This document shows, piece by piece, positions 26,177 through 34,862 of a stretch of DNA of 64,000 nucleotides. The notes under the pieces were generated by a model, which made no database searches, had not been told where the DNA came from, and saw only the letters and a list, made by a program, of their open reading frames with translations. Positions within the stretch are counted from its first letter, which is position 1. Each line of letters starts with the position of its first letter. Position numbers and translations under genes: made by a program. Source of the stretch: JACJXF01 sp964404825 (GTDB taxonomy: Bacteria > Bacteroidota > Bacteroidia > Bacteroidales > GCA-2748055); the NCBI GenBank assembly GCA_964404825.1, contig CAYOLQ010000006.1:5940-69939 (forward strand), given 5' to 3'.

Positions 26177-27085
26177 TTACTGAATCAACAGAATAGCGGC
26201 AAAGCCTTCAACCAGGTTTCTCACTGCGCTGGTTTCCATTTCATTCCTCGAATTACCAGCGGATGATCCAATATGGGGAGTTAAAATGACATTATCAAGT
26301 TTACACAATGGTCCACTATAAGGTTCTGATTCAAATACATCCAGACCGGCTCCTGCTAAATGACCTGAATCTAAGAGTTCAAACAGAGTTTTTTCATTAA
26401 TTATGCCCCCTCTTGAGTTGTTAATAATAATAGCCCCTACTTTAGTTAATTTCAACACATCTTCATTTAGCAGGTTAGTGGTTTCCTTTGTTAATGGCAA
26501 ATGGAGGGTAATTATATCAGAATTGGCAATCAGATAATTAAAGGATACCATTTGGCAGATAGGATGCTCCTTAATATGCGGATCATACCCAAGGATTTCA
26601 GAACCTGTTGCAGCAAGAATTTTGGCCACATGTGATCCAATTCTACCGCATCCAAGAATTCCAATAGTTTTTTCCGAGACAAGTCCACCGGTGTGTTTAA
26701 TCCATTTCCCTTCCTTAATATTTTTACTTTGTGTTTCAAAACCCCTGGTAAGGCTGAATATCATCCCAACAGTCAATTCTGCGACTGGTTTAACCGGAGC
26801 GTCAGGAGTATTGAATACTTTAATTTTCATTTCTTCCGCAGCTTCAATATCCACAGAATCAAGTCCGACCCCGCATCTGGAAATTATTTTTAATTTGCAT
26901 GAAGCTTCTAAAACTCTCCTGGTCAGAGGTTCAACTCCTGCAATTATTCCGTCCGGATCATGTTCCCGGATTAGGCCGATTACTTCTTCCTCTGTAAGCT
27001 TTCTCTTAAATGGATTCAGAATTACTTCATAATCCGATGGAAAATTATTAGCATTGAAAGATGATGTTGTACACAGAATTTTCAT
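26177..27085 (-). CDS. 2-hydroxyacid dehydrogenase, PGDH-like
   Basis: This 302-residue enzyme has the NAD motif GILGCGRIGSHVAKIL. The catalytic Arg is in IIINNSRGGIINE, the Glu in LDVFESEPYSG and the His in LTPHIGSSAGN. KIISRCGVGLDSVDIEAAEE is the expected N-terminal substrate-domain motif. No C-terminal ACT domain is present, so it is not a regulated serine-biosynthesis PGDH. It sits between the second aldolase (107 bases upstream) and the BASS transporter (68 bases downstream). It probably processes an aldolase product such as tartronate semialdehyde, hydroxypyruvate or glyoxylate. It is only distantly related to the dehydrogenase at 20551. Confidence 0.85.
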   Translation of the reverse strand: MKILCTTSSFNANNFPSDYEVILNPFKRKLTEEEVIGLIREHDPDGIIAGVEPLTRRVLEASCKLKIISRCGVGLDSVDIEAAEEMKIKVFNTPDAPVKPVAELTVGMIFSLTRGFETQSKNIKEGKWIKHTGGLVSEKTIGILGCGRIGSHVAKILAATGSEILGYDPHIKEHPICQMVSFNYLIANSDIITLHLPLTKETTNLLNEDVLKLTKVGAIIINNSRGGIINEKTLFELLDSGHLAGAGLDVFESEPYSGPLCKLDNVILTPHIGSSAGNSRNEMETSAVRNLVEGFAAILLIQ

Positions 27086-27107
27086 AACAATAATTTTAGA
27101 TTTCTTA

Positions 27108-27128
27108 CATCAGGCATTGATCCTGATG
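27108..27128. repeat. Intergenic inverted repeat between aldolase and dehydrogenase
   Basis: CATCAGG, 7-base loop, CCTGATG: a perfect 7-base stem within the 107-base spacer. The minus-strand transcript has no U-run after it, so it is not a good intrinsic terminator. It could be an operator or an mRNA-processing or stability hairpin. Confidence 0.35.
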
Positions 27129-27192
27129 CTTTAATTTTTCTCCTTAGTTACCTTTTTTCTATTTCATTCATTTTACCCAAACCAGATCCATT

Positions 27193-27963
27193 TTAACCAG
27201 ATATATTAAGAAGGTCTCTGTATTTTGACGCTTCGTCGAGAATAAAAAGTGTGTCAATACCACACGCAATAAACCGATAACCCCCTTTAATGATTTCTTT
27301 AATTTTTTCAGGTGTAGGGTGTACTTCATGTATCCCAACTCTAATTTTGTATTCCTTTGCTTTTTTGTAAATCAGATCCAGAGCATCAATAAATTCAGGA
27401 TTTTTAAATTGACCGGGTATTCCCATTGATCCGGAAAGATCATACGGGCCGACCAATACGGCATCTATGTGACTCGATGAAAAGATTCTATCCAGGTGAG
27501 GCAAAGCGTCAATATGCTCAATCATAATACCCAGAAAAATAGAATCATTTGCCCCCTGGAAATACTCATTCTTGGTTAAACCATATTTAGTGCATCGTGG
27601 AAGAGCATAGGATCTGTTCCCTATCGGAGGGAACTTGGAATAGGAAATGGCATTTTGTACTTCCTCATATGTCTTTATCATGGGAACTATTATCCCCCGG
27701 GCTCCCATATCGAGGAACTTTTTAATTTCAGATTCATTATTGCCGGATAACCTTACGAATGGCTCTGCACCGTGTCTTTCAATAGCATTCATCATATTTT
27801 GGGCAGTCTCAGTAGTAACACAAGAGTGTTCAGCATCAATACATACCCAGTCAAAACCAGCCAGGCTCAATAATTCTGCAACAACCGTAGAACCTGTCAT
27901 TACCCAGCCTCCAAGAGCCGGTTCATTTCGTTTAAGTTTGCTGAGTACTTTATTTGCTTCCAT
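27193..27963 (-). CDS. HpcH/HpaI family aldolase, second copy
   Basis: The frame is open further upstream, but the ATG at 27963 (MEANKVLSKLKRNEPALGGW) gives the normal family start. The 45 residues before it are basic and AT-rich and look like a leader region. The resulting 256 residues carry CIDAEHSCV with the active-site His, EPFVRLSG with the Arg, IMIEHIDALPHL with the metal Glu and LVGPYDLSGSMG with the metal Asp. Like the gene at 22856, it should release pyruvate from a 2-keto acid, but the two are well diverged and may differ in substrate. It heads the minus-strand run aldolase - dehydrogenase - transporter. Confidence 0.87.
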   Translation of the reverse strand: MEANKVLSKLKRNEPALGGWVMTGSTVVAELLSLAGFDWVCIDAEHSCVTTETAQNMMNAIERHGAEPFVRLSGNNESEIKKFLDMGARGIIVPMIKTYEEVQNAISYSKFPPIGNRSYALPRCTKYGLTKNEYFQGANDSIFLGIMIEHIDALPHLDRIFSSSHIDAVLVGPYDLSGSMGIPGQFKNPEFIDALDLIYKKAKEYKIRVGIHEVHPTPEKIKEIIKGGYRFIACGIDTLFILDEASKYRDLLNISG

Positions 27964-28204
27964 TGGCAATTTTTTAATTTCTGATTTAAATACAAGAGTA
28001 TTTTTCGTTCTTATTGTACTTATTGTTTGGAAAGTTTTTATTATTTGTCTTATAAATTTTAATTCTGTTAAGAGAAAAAAAGTACAATTATAATTCAATA
28101 AATCTAAATTTGGATAAAAATGAAACGGATTTGTTTTATATGCAACCCGGCCAGGTTGGTTTAGAATATAATTGTTAATTGTTCAGATTGAAAACGTTAA
28201 TAAC

Positions 28205-29083
28205 TCAAACCAGGCGATGTAGCTTCTTGTATTGTCCCGGGGTATTGCAAGAATATTTTTTAAATAGCCGGTTGAAATAGGGGAAATTATCAATCCCCGT
28301 CTCCAGTGCTATTTTCTCAATAGGCTCGTCCGTGGTTATTAAAAGTAATTGGGCAGATTCGATTCGTTTCCGGTTAATAAAATCGACCGGTCGGGTTCCC
28401 ATCGTTTTTAGAAAAAGTCTTGAAAAATAGTCTTTTGACAGATTGCAGATTTCTGCCAGCTCGCTGATAATTATTCGCTTCGAAAGGTTTTGGTATATGT
28501 AGTCTACTGCCATCATTATGTTTTTATTTTGACAATAATTTCCATTATAACTACTCTCTGAATTTGATTTGAGGAACCTCGAAAACAAACTCAGCAGGAG
28601 GCCCTGGGTTTCGAGGTAAGCTGCAATCTGTTCCGATGATTTTATTGGTTCATCGCTTGTCTGTAAGTTCGAACGGGTGTATTTTAAAGGATCCAGATTG
28701 AGTAATTTTCTGCCGGGATTAAGCTCAAGGATCCTGTCCAAAATGGTTATATCGTTGTTGTTTGCCGGTACCTCGTATTCAAAATTAAATATTCCGAAAA
28801 CATTGGCCCCACTTCCGAATTTAGGAACGACATGCAGGTAGTAATGTTCCAGAAATGAATCACTCTCGTAATTACAAAGTGTAAAACTTGGGATCAGGTA
28901 TAGCATGCCAGGTCTGAGTTCATATTTTCTGTAATTATGAACAACGCAGCCTTCCCCGCCATTTACCAGGTAAATTCTTGTAAACGGACTTATAATTTTC
29001 TTGAAATTCCAGTTTTGAACACTACATTTATCTACATTTAAAATTTTCAGATAAAGGGTGTTCAGTATGTTTTGTGTTACCAT
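28205..29083 (-). CDS. AraC-family transcriptional regulator
   Basis: This 292-residue protein has an N-terminal cupin-like sensor part (CVVHNYRKYELRPGMLYLIP, 50-70) and two C-terminal helix-turn-helix motifs. The first is KRIIISELAEICNLSKDYFS and the second EPIEKIALETGIDNFPYFNR, ending with the family pattern CNTPGQYKK. Such regulators usually activate sugar-use genes on binding a sugar. It is divergent from the UroD/isomerase/oxygenase/RhaT run, with only 144 bases between, so it probably controls that run. The aldolase operon also lies downstream of it on the same strand, 241 bases away. Confidence 0.88.
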   Translation of the reverse strand: MVTQNILNTLYLKILNVDKCSVQNWNFKKIISPFTRIYLVNGGEGCVVHNYRKYELRPGMLYLIPSFTLCNYESDSFLEHYYLHVVPKFGSGANVFGIFNFEYEVPANNNDITILDRILELNPGRKLLNLDPLKYTRSNLQTSDEPIKSSEQIAAYLETQGLLLSLFSRFLKSNSESSYNGNYCQNKNIMMAVDYIYQNLSKRIIISELAEICNLSKDYFSRLFLKTMGTRPVDFINRKRIESAQLLLITTDEPIEKIALETGIDNFPYFNRLFKKYSCNTPGQYKKLHRLV

Positions 29084-29184
29084 CAGGGATACTAAAATGC
29101 TGAAAATTAGGAAAAAATTTAATCTATTTAATTCATAAAGCCGGATTTGTGTAATTATTGGGCTGTTTTGTGAAAGAGATAATC

Positions 29185-29200
29185 AATAGTAAAAACTATT
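29185..29200. promoter_or_regulatory. Inverted repeat in the AraC/UroD divergent region
   Basis: AATAGT, four A bases, ACTATT: a perfect 6-base inverted repeat 28 bases before the UroD-family start and within the 144-base divergent region. AraC proteins more often bind direct repeats, so its role is uncertain. Confidence 0.2.
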
Positions 29201-29227
29201 TTTATGAGATTGAACCAATAAGACATA

Positions 29228-30265
29228 ATGAACCACAGAGACCGTTTTTATTCAACAATTCATCATCAGAAGGTTGACAGGCCCGCGTCCTGGCTGGGAT
29301 TGCCTGTACCTTCTGCAGAACCAGCGTTGATGAAATATTTCAGGGTAAAAAGTATAGATCAGCTGCGCAATTCTATTGATGATGATATTTACCCCATAGA
29401 AGTCCCATATAATTTTCCCCCATCCAATCACATCGCCTGTGCTTTTAATTTCGCAAAGAAAACACATTTGGATACTCCTGACGAACGCACACTTACCGCT
29501 CCGGGTTTTTTTGAGGATTATAATGATCCTGCTGATATTGATAAATTTAACTGGCCGGATTCTGTAAAATACCTCGATCGGGAAGAATCCAGGCGAAGGG
29601 CTTATGCAGCACCATCCGACAGAATAAAAATGGGGATCCTCTGGAGTGCTCATTTCCAGGATGCCTGTGCAGCATTTGGAATGGAAAAGGCCTTAATGGC
29701 AATGCTGGCAAATCCAGAAATGTTCAGGGCAGTTATTGATCGGATAACAGACTTTTACCTGAAAGCAAATGAAATGTTTTTTGAAGCAACTAAAGGAAAG
29801 CTGGATGCAATACTGATCGGTAATGACTTTGGAAGCCAGGTTGGTCTTATGGTTGATCCCGTAAGCCTACGTGAATATGTATTCCCTGGAACAAAAAAAC
29901 TTATAGAACAGGCAAAAAGCTACGGACTGGTTGTTATGCATCATTCCTGCGGATCCATCTTCCCGGTAATTCAGGATTTATATGACCTGGGTGCAGATAT
30001 CATTCACCCGATCCAGGCTCTGGCAAGTGAAATGGATGCCCCGAACCTTAAAAAACATTTTAAGGGTCAGGTTGCCTTTTGCGGTGGGGTAGATGCACAA
30101 AACCTGCTTGTAAATGGGAAACCTGAAGATGTAACACAAATGGTTTTAACACTGAAAGAACTTTTTCCGACCGGATTAATAATTTCTCCGAGTCACGAAG
30201 CTATATTACCCGACATTTCGCCAGCTAATATTAAAGCACTGTTTGATGCAATTAAACTCAATTAA
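29228..30265 (+). CDS. Uroporphyrinogen decarboxylase (UroD) family protein
   Basis: This 345-residue TIM-barrel protein begins with the family opening NHRDRFYSTIHHQKVDRPASW. LDAILIGNDFGSQVGLMVDP, MHHSCGSIFPVIQDL (His238/His239, Cys241) and QVAFCGGVDAQNLLVNG are UroD/MtaA-type motifs. The His and Cys residues are placed as zinc ligands in the methyltransferase branch. It is not a haem enzyme by context, having no hem genes nearby. Relatives include cobalamin- and coenzyme M-linked methyltransferases and many uncharacterised proteins in sugar loci. Its stop codon directly abuts the ATG of the next gene, indicating translational coupling. Together with the oxygenase fusion downstream, a role in methyl-group handling is an attractive but unproven idea. 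Confidence 0.8.
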   Translation: MNHRDRFYSTIHHQKVDRPASWLGLPVPSAEPALMKYFRVKSIDQLRNSIDDDIYPIEVPYNFPPSNHIACAFNFAKKTHLDTPDERTLTAPGFFEDYNDPADIDKFNWPDSVKYLDREESRRRAYAAPSDRIKMGILWSAHFQDACAAFGMEKALMAMLANPEMFRAVIDRITDFYLKANEMFFEATKGKLDAILIGNDFGSQVGLMVDPVSLREYVFPGTKKLIEQAKSYGLVVMHHSCGSIFPVIQDLYDLGADIIHPIQALASEMDAPNLKKHFKGQVAFCGGVDAQNLLVNGKPEDVTQMVLTLKELFPTGLIISPSHEAILPDISPANIKALFDAIKLN

Positions 30266-31081
30266 ATGAAGGTCAAATTCTTTTGCCCGCTTTGGGGATC
30301 TGAAGGTCTGGAGTTCAGATCTTTCTGTGAAAAAGTAAAAAGCACCGGTTTTGACGGGGTGGAAATGAGCCTGCCCATGGAACCCGGGTTAAAAGAAGAA
30401 ATATTGGAAGTACTAAAAGAGTTTGATCTGCAATTAATTGCGCAACATTGGGAAACCACTTCAAGTGATTATAATAATCACAAAAAGGAGTTCCGGCAGC
30501 GATTAATGAATTTGGCTTCAGGAAATCCATTATTTATTAACAGCCAGACCGGTAAAGACTTTTTTAGCCTGGAAGAAAATGCCGGTCTTATTCAGATCGC
30601 AAGAGAGGTTACCGGGGAGACCGGTATCAAAATCATTCATGAGACTCACCGGGGTAAGTTCAGTTTTGCTGCGCATGTGACGTTGATGTATCTTACTAAT
30701 TTTCCGGACTTAAGACTGGGACTTGACATTTCTCATTGGTGTAATGTGGCTGAATCAATGCTCGGCGACCAGGCGGAAACGGTCTCACTTGCCTTGTCAA
30801 GAACAGACCATATTCATGCAAGAATAGGGTTTCCTGAGGGACCCCAGGTCCCCGATCCCAGGGCACCTGAGTGGAAGGAAACCTTTGATGTTCACCTTAG
30901 TTGGTGGAAAAAGGTTATTAAGACCCGAAAAGAAGATGGATGGAAAGAATTTTCTGTAACCCCTGAATTTGGGCCATTCCCTTATATGACAATATTGCCC
31001 GTTAGCCGACAACCTATTTCTGACCAGTGGGATATAAATGTTTTTATGATGCAGTTCCTTAAAATAGCATTAAATGAATAA
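30266..31081 (+). CDS. Sugar phosphate isomerase/epimerase-like TIM barrel
   Basis: This 271-residue protein is of the xylose isomerase-like (AP endonuclease 2) superfamily. STGFDGVEMSLPM (strand 2 end), GIKIIHETHRGKFSF, LGLDISHWCNVAES, DHIHARIGFPEGPQVPDP and FSVTPEFGPFPY contribute the Glu, Asp, His and Glu metal-site residues. Members include the inosose and tagatose/psicose enzymes and MocC of rhizopine breakdown. The ATG follows the upstream stop with no gap. The fused oxygenase starts 14 bases downstream. A free or methylated sugar, or a polyol-derived ketose, is the likely substrate. Confidence 0.8.
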   Translation: MKVKFFCPLWGSEGLEFRSFCEKVKSTGFDGVEMSLPMEPGLKEEILEVLKEFDLQLIAQHWETTSSDYNNHKKEFRQRLMNLASGNPLFINSQTGKDFFSLEENAGLIQIAREVTGETGIKIIHETHRGKFSFAAHVTLMYLTNFPDLRLGLDISHWCNVAESMLGDQAETVSLALSRTDHIHARIGFPEGPQVPDPRAPEWKETFDVHLSWWKKVIKTRKEDGWKEFSVTPEFGPFPYMTILPVSRQPISDQWDINVFMMQFLKIALNE

Positions 31082-31095
31082 TTCTTGGAGTTAAG

Positions 31096-33357
31096 ATGGA
31101 AATGAAAGAAAACAGCCTGAGGGATTATAGTCTGGTTGGTCTTGAATCAAAAAGAGCAATTGAGATGGGTCTGGCAGATGCCGATTGGTATAGATCACCA
31201 ATCCCACGTAAGAAGTTAAGTGAGTTGCTTGTCAGAAAAGATGGACCTGCTGTTCGCGATACAATCATCTGGTTCAGCCTGATTCTTGGTTCAGCTTATC
31301 TTACTTTTTATTGGTGGGGATCGTGGGTTTTTATTTTTCCCTATATTATTTATTGTGTATTGTATGCATCAACATCCGATTCCCGGTGGCATGAGTCAAG
31401 TCATGGGACAGCATTTAAAACCGACTGGATGAATGACCTTTTATATGAAATATCTTCTTTCATGGTTTTCAGGCAATCAACCGTCTGGAGATGGAGCCAT
31501 GCCAGGCATCATAGCGATACTATTATCAGGGGCCGTGATCCGGAAATCGCAGTTCCCAGACCTCCAATTATAAAAAAAATAGTTCTCAAGTTTTTTGGAA
31601 TAAGCGCAGCGGTTTCTGAATTGAAAAAATTGATTAGTCATGCGGCAGGAAGGATTAATCCTGAAGTGGCAAGCTATGTTCCTTTACACGAGTATAAAAA
31701 AGTTTTCTTCAAGGCAAGAATCTATTTATCAATTTTTCTTCTGGTCATTGTTCTGTCTTTAGCTTTTTGGACCATTCTTCCCTTGATGTTTATTGGCCTT
31801 CCCACGATATTTGGCACCTGGTTAATGCCAGTCTACGGATTAACACAACATGCCGGGCTGCAGGAGAATGTATTAGACCACCGCCTTAACTGCCGGACAG
31901 TTTATATGAACAGGATTCATCGCTTTTTATACTGGAATATGAATTATCATGTGGAACATCATATGTTCCCGCTTGTACCATACCATGCCCTGCCAAAATT
32001 ACATGAATTAGTGAAGCATGATTGTCCTGTGCCTTATAAGGGGATAATCGATGCATATAAGGAAATAATCCCTGCCCTGTTGAGGCAGAGAAAAGATCCA
32101 ACCTACTTTGTTGAAAGGAAATTGCCTGAAAATGCAAAAACAATAAGTGATCAATCCGGGAATAAGTTTGTCGGGCGTGAAGATAAGTTGGCGAATGGGG
32201 TTATTGAAGTCTGTTCAACATCTGAATTGCCTTTGGGTGAAGTGATCCGCTTTGATTTCAAACAGAAAACTTATGCACTTTATCGGACTGAAACAGATGA
32301 GCTGTTTGCATCTGATGGCATATGTACCCATGGAAACGCACATTTGGGAGACGGTGTTGTAATTGGTGATTCAATAGAGTGTTCCAAGCATAATGGACGT
32401 TTTAGCCTGAGAGACGGATCACCGAAACGCACGCCAGTCTGTATCGGAATTAATACCTATCAAGCTTTTGCCAGGGAAGGAAAGATTTTTCTGAAACTTG
32501 CACCACTAAATGAAAACGCAAAAACCAGGGAGATGGATTTCAGGGTTGTGAGTAATAGAAACCTTGCAACATTTATTAAAGAATTGGTACTTGAACCATT
32601 GGAAGCGGAGAATTTCAATTTCCTTCCTGGACAATATGTTAAGCTTATTATACCTCCTCATAAGATAATGTTTAAACAGTTTCATATTGATCAAAAGTTT
32701 CAGCCCTTATGGGAATCAAAGAAAATATTTGATTTCTATTCTGAAAATAATCTATACCTGAAACGTAACTACTCCATGGCCGGGAATCCTGCCAGAGATA
32801 AACAATTGAAATTTAATGTGAGATTATCTCTTCCACCTTCAGGGAAAAATGTGCCGGCCGGAGCAGGTTCTTCCTATGTTTTTAATCTAAAGCCGGGCGA
32901 TATTGTTAAATTGGAAGGGCCCTATGGTGATTTTCAAATAAAGCAATCCAACCGGGAAATGGTTTACCTTGGTGGTGGGGCAGGCATGGCCCCCTTGCGG
33001 TCGCACCTGGCCTATTTATTTGAAACTGAATTAACGAACCGCAAAGTCAGCTACTGGTATGGTGCACGTTCAAGATCAGAGCTATTTTACGGAGAGTATT
33101 TTGAGAAATTGCAGGAGGCACATAAAAATTTTTCTTTTCATGTTGTATTTTCGAAAACAAATGAAGATCTCAACCTTAAAGAAGGAGGCCGTTTTGTTCA
33201 CGATGTTCTGTTTTCGGAATACCTTGAAAAACATAAAATTCCTGAAGATATTGAATATTACATATGCGGACCTCCGGAAATGATCAGGGCAAGCCTGGAA
33301 ATGTTAAGAAAGCTGGGTGTTTCAAATGAAAATATATCTTTTGATGAGTTTGATTAG
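31096..33357 (+). CDS. Fused desaturase-type oxygenase, Rieske ferredoxin and NqrF-like reductase
   Basis: This 753-residue protein contains a whole monooxygenase system in one chain. Residues 1-340 are a membrane diiron fatty-acid-desaturase-like domain with histidine boxes H99ESSH103, H135ARHH139 and H285VEHH289 and three to four hydrophobic stretches. Residues 365-470 are a Rieske [2Fe-2S] domain with C410-T-H412 and C429-SK-H432. Residues 480-753 are a flavin reductase with FAD motif RNYSMAG (557-563), pyridine nucleotide motif GGGAGMAPLRS (626-636), YYICGPPEM and the terminal FDEFD, as in NqrF. The parts equal those of the MocD/MocE/MocF system proposed to O-demethylate rhizopine. Oxidation of a methyl ether on a sugar, releasing formaldehyde, is my inference. 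Fatty-acid desaturation is less likely given the neighbours. Confidence 0.85.
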   Translation: MEMKENSLRDYSLVGLESKRAIEMGLADADWYRSPIPRKKLSELLVRKDGPAVRDTIIWFSLILGSAYLTFYWWGSWVFIFPYIIYCVLYASTSDSRWHESSHGTAFKTDWMNDLLYEISSFMVFRQSTVWRWSHARHHSDTIIRGRDPEIAVPRPPIIKKIVLKFFGISAAVSELKKLISHAAGRINPEVASYVPLHEYKKVFFKARIYLSIFLLVIVLSLAFWTILPLMFIGLPTIFGTWLMPVYGLTQHAGLQENVLDHRLNCRTVYMNRIHRFLYWNMNYHVEHHMFPLVPYHALPKLHELVKHDCPVPYKGIIDAYKEIIPALLRQRKDPTYFVERKLPENAKTISDQSGNKFVGREDKLANGVIEVCSTSELPLGEVIRFDFKQKTYALYRTETDELFASDGICTHGNAHLGDGVVIGDSIECSKHNGRFSLRDGSPKRTPVCIGINTYQAFAREGKIFLKLAPLNENAKTREMDFRVVSNRNLATFIKELVLEPLEAENFNFLPGQYVKLIIPPHKIMFKQFHIDQKFQPLWESKKIFDFYSENNLYLKRNYSMAGNPARDKQLKFNVRLSLPPSGKNVPAGAGSSYVFNLKPGDIVKLEGPYGDFQIKQSNREMVYLGGGAGMAPLRSHLAYLFETELTNRKVSYWYGARSRSELFYGEYFEKLQEAHKNFSFHVVFSKTNEDLNLKEGGRFVHDVLFSEYLEKHKIPEDIEYYICGPPEMIRASLEMLRKLGVSNENISFDEFD

Positions 33358-33445
33358 TATGATTATCATTATAAGATATAAGATAAATAAATCATCCATT
33401 ATAATTCTAAAAATATTACATTCATCAATTAAAACCTAATAGAAT

Positions 33446-34516
33446 ATGATAAGTCCAAATCCAATCCTGGGTACAGGTTTGCACGCTATTGGAGGCATTT
33501 CAGCTTCAAGTTGTTACCTGCCTAACACTCAGACAAAAAAATGGTCGTGGGGAACATTTTGGTTAGCCCAGGCGCTTTTTGCCTGGGTTATTATGCCAAT
33601 TGTGATTGGGATGCTCACAGTTCCGGACTTTTTCAAAATATTAGCAGATGCACCTTCTAAACCATTTTGGATGGCTTTATTGCTTGGAGGAGCCTATGGA
33701 TTTGGAGGGATGTCCTTTGGAAAGGCAATTAATCATATCGGATATTCACTAACATACACACTAGCGATTGGTATTTCTGCCGTAATAGGAACGATTTTAC
33801 CCTTAATTATTTTCGGTGGACTTGGTGATTTTTTTACAAAACCAGGTGGAACAATTGTACTTACAGGAATGATATTTTCAATAGTAGGAGTAGTTATTTG
33901 TGGATTGGCCGGGTTTAAAAAGGAAAAAGATATAAAAGCTGAAAATTTTGGAAAAGCAGGATTTAATATGACGCTTGGTTTGTTGCTTACGATCATTGCC
34001 GGAGTACTTTCGGGTGTTTTCAATCTATCACTTGAATATGGTCAGCCAATTGCTGATATGGCAGCTCAAAATGGGGCAGGAAATTTCCAGGGTAATGCAA
34101 AAATGATCGTTTCAACTTTTGGCTGTTTTATTGTTAACATGGTATGGTTTGTTATTGCAGGATTACGCGATGGTACTTTAAAAGAATTCCTTCCTCAAAA
34201 TAACTTATCGGGTTCAACCATTCTTCGCAATTGGTTCTGGTCTGCTATGGCAGGTACACTATGGATCATGCAGTTTTTTTTCTACGGATTAGGCCATGTA
34301 AAAATGGGTAACTTCCAGTTTGCAAGCTGGGTGCTTCACATGTCAATGCTTATATTCTTCAGTTATATTGTTGGTATGATAATGAAAGAATGGAAGAATG
34401 TGAAAATAAAAACTTATCTGTTTTTAATAACAGGATTATTAGTCCTAATAGCATCATTCGTAATTACCAGTTATGGAAGTTATATCGGAGAGCAGATCAT
34501 TAATAATAATCATTAG
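33446..34516 (+). CDS. rhaT: RhaT-type L-rhamnose/proton symporter
   Basis: This 356-residue membrane protein (E. coli RhaT has 344) has ten predicted spans. NPILGTGLHAIGGISASSCY at the N-terminus, LLGGAYGFGGMSFGKAINHI, GYSLTYTLAIGISAVIGTIL and the C-terminal AGTLWIMQFFFYGLGHVKMG are clear RhaT-family motifs. The family imports L-rhamnose and related 6-deoxysugars with protons. No rhamnose isomerase, kinase or aldolase is present in the window. Placed behind the fused oxygenase, it may import the sugar, perhaps an O-methyl-6-deoxysugar, that this run processes. The start is the ATG at 33446, with 88 bases of AT-rich spacer upstream. Confidence 0.85.
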   Translation: MISPNPILGTGLHAIGGISASSCYLPNTQTKKWSWGTFWLAQALFAWVIMPIVIGMLTVPDFFKILADAPSKPFWMALLLGGAYGFGGMSFGKAINHIGYSLTYTLAIGISAVIGTILPLIIFGGLGDFFTKPGGTIVLTGMIFSIVGVVICGLAGFKKEKDIKAENFGKAGFNMTLGLLLTIIAGVLSGVFNLSLEYGQPIADMAAQNGAGNFQGNAKMIVSTFGCFIVNMVWFVIAGLRDGTLKEFLPQNNLSGSTILRNWFWSAMAGTLWIMQFFFYGLGHVKMGNFQFASWVLHMSMLIFFSYIVGMIMKEWKNVKIKTYLFLITGLLVLIASFVITSYGSYIGEQIINNNH

Positions 34517-34862
34517 TCTTTTATGGTGACACAAATTATGAAAAGTGAATTTCCATAATCCATTGGTGTTTTTTATTCCTGATTTATTCATGTTACCTGT
34601 TGACCGTATTGAGATTCTAAAATTGAAGTAGCTTATTTCAATCTTATCCTTGCTATTATCCTGTAAAGCAAATTAGTATCCTCCAGATTAATAGGGAAGT
34701 ACCTTATCCTGCAAATATTTTCTGTACTCCCCGAATTTCGCTCATGGTTTACCCTGAGTTGCAGACAATGTTTGCCGGGATCAAGCCCGAAACCCGGGGA
34801 ATACTTTATCGGTATCGAACTATTCTCTCAAAGCACAAAAATTTATTTATAGCTGGAAGATC
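34517..34862. other. Intergenic spacer between convergent genes
   Basis: These 346 bases separate rhaT from the convergent histidine kinase gene. The only structure noted is a weak GC stem at 34775-34797 (CCGGG ... CCCGG) without a T-run. The minus strand has an open stretch of about 70 codons here with no ATG and no recognisable motif. I do not call it a gene. Confidence 0.4.

Noticed and set aside
31096..33357. Reading the fusion as an ordinary membrane fatty acid desaturase
   Set aside because: Attached Rieske and NqrF-like domains and sugar-gene neighbours fit a MocDEF-type oxygenase better; lipid genes are absent nearby.
33446..34516. Evidence for a complete L-rhamnose pathway around rhaT
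   Set aside because: No RhaA, RhaB or RhaD homologue is present, so plain rhamnose catabolism is not supported in this window.
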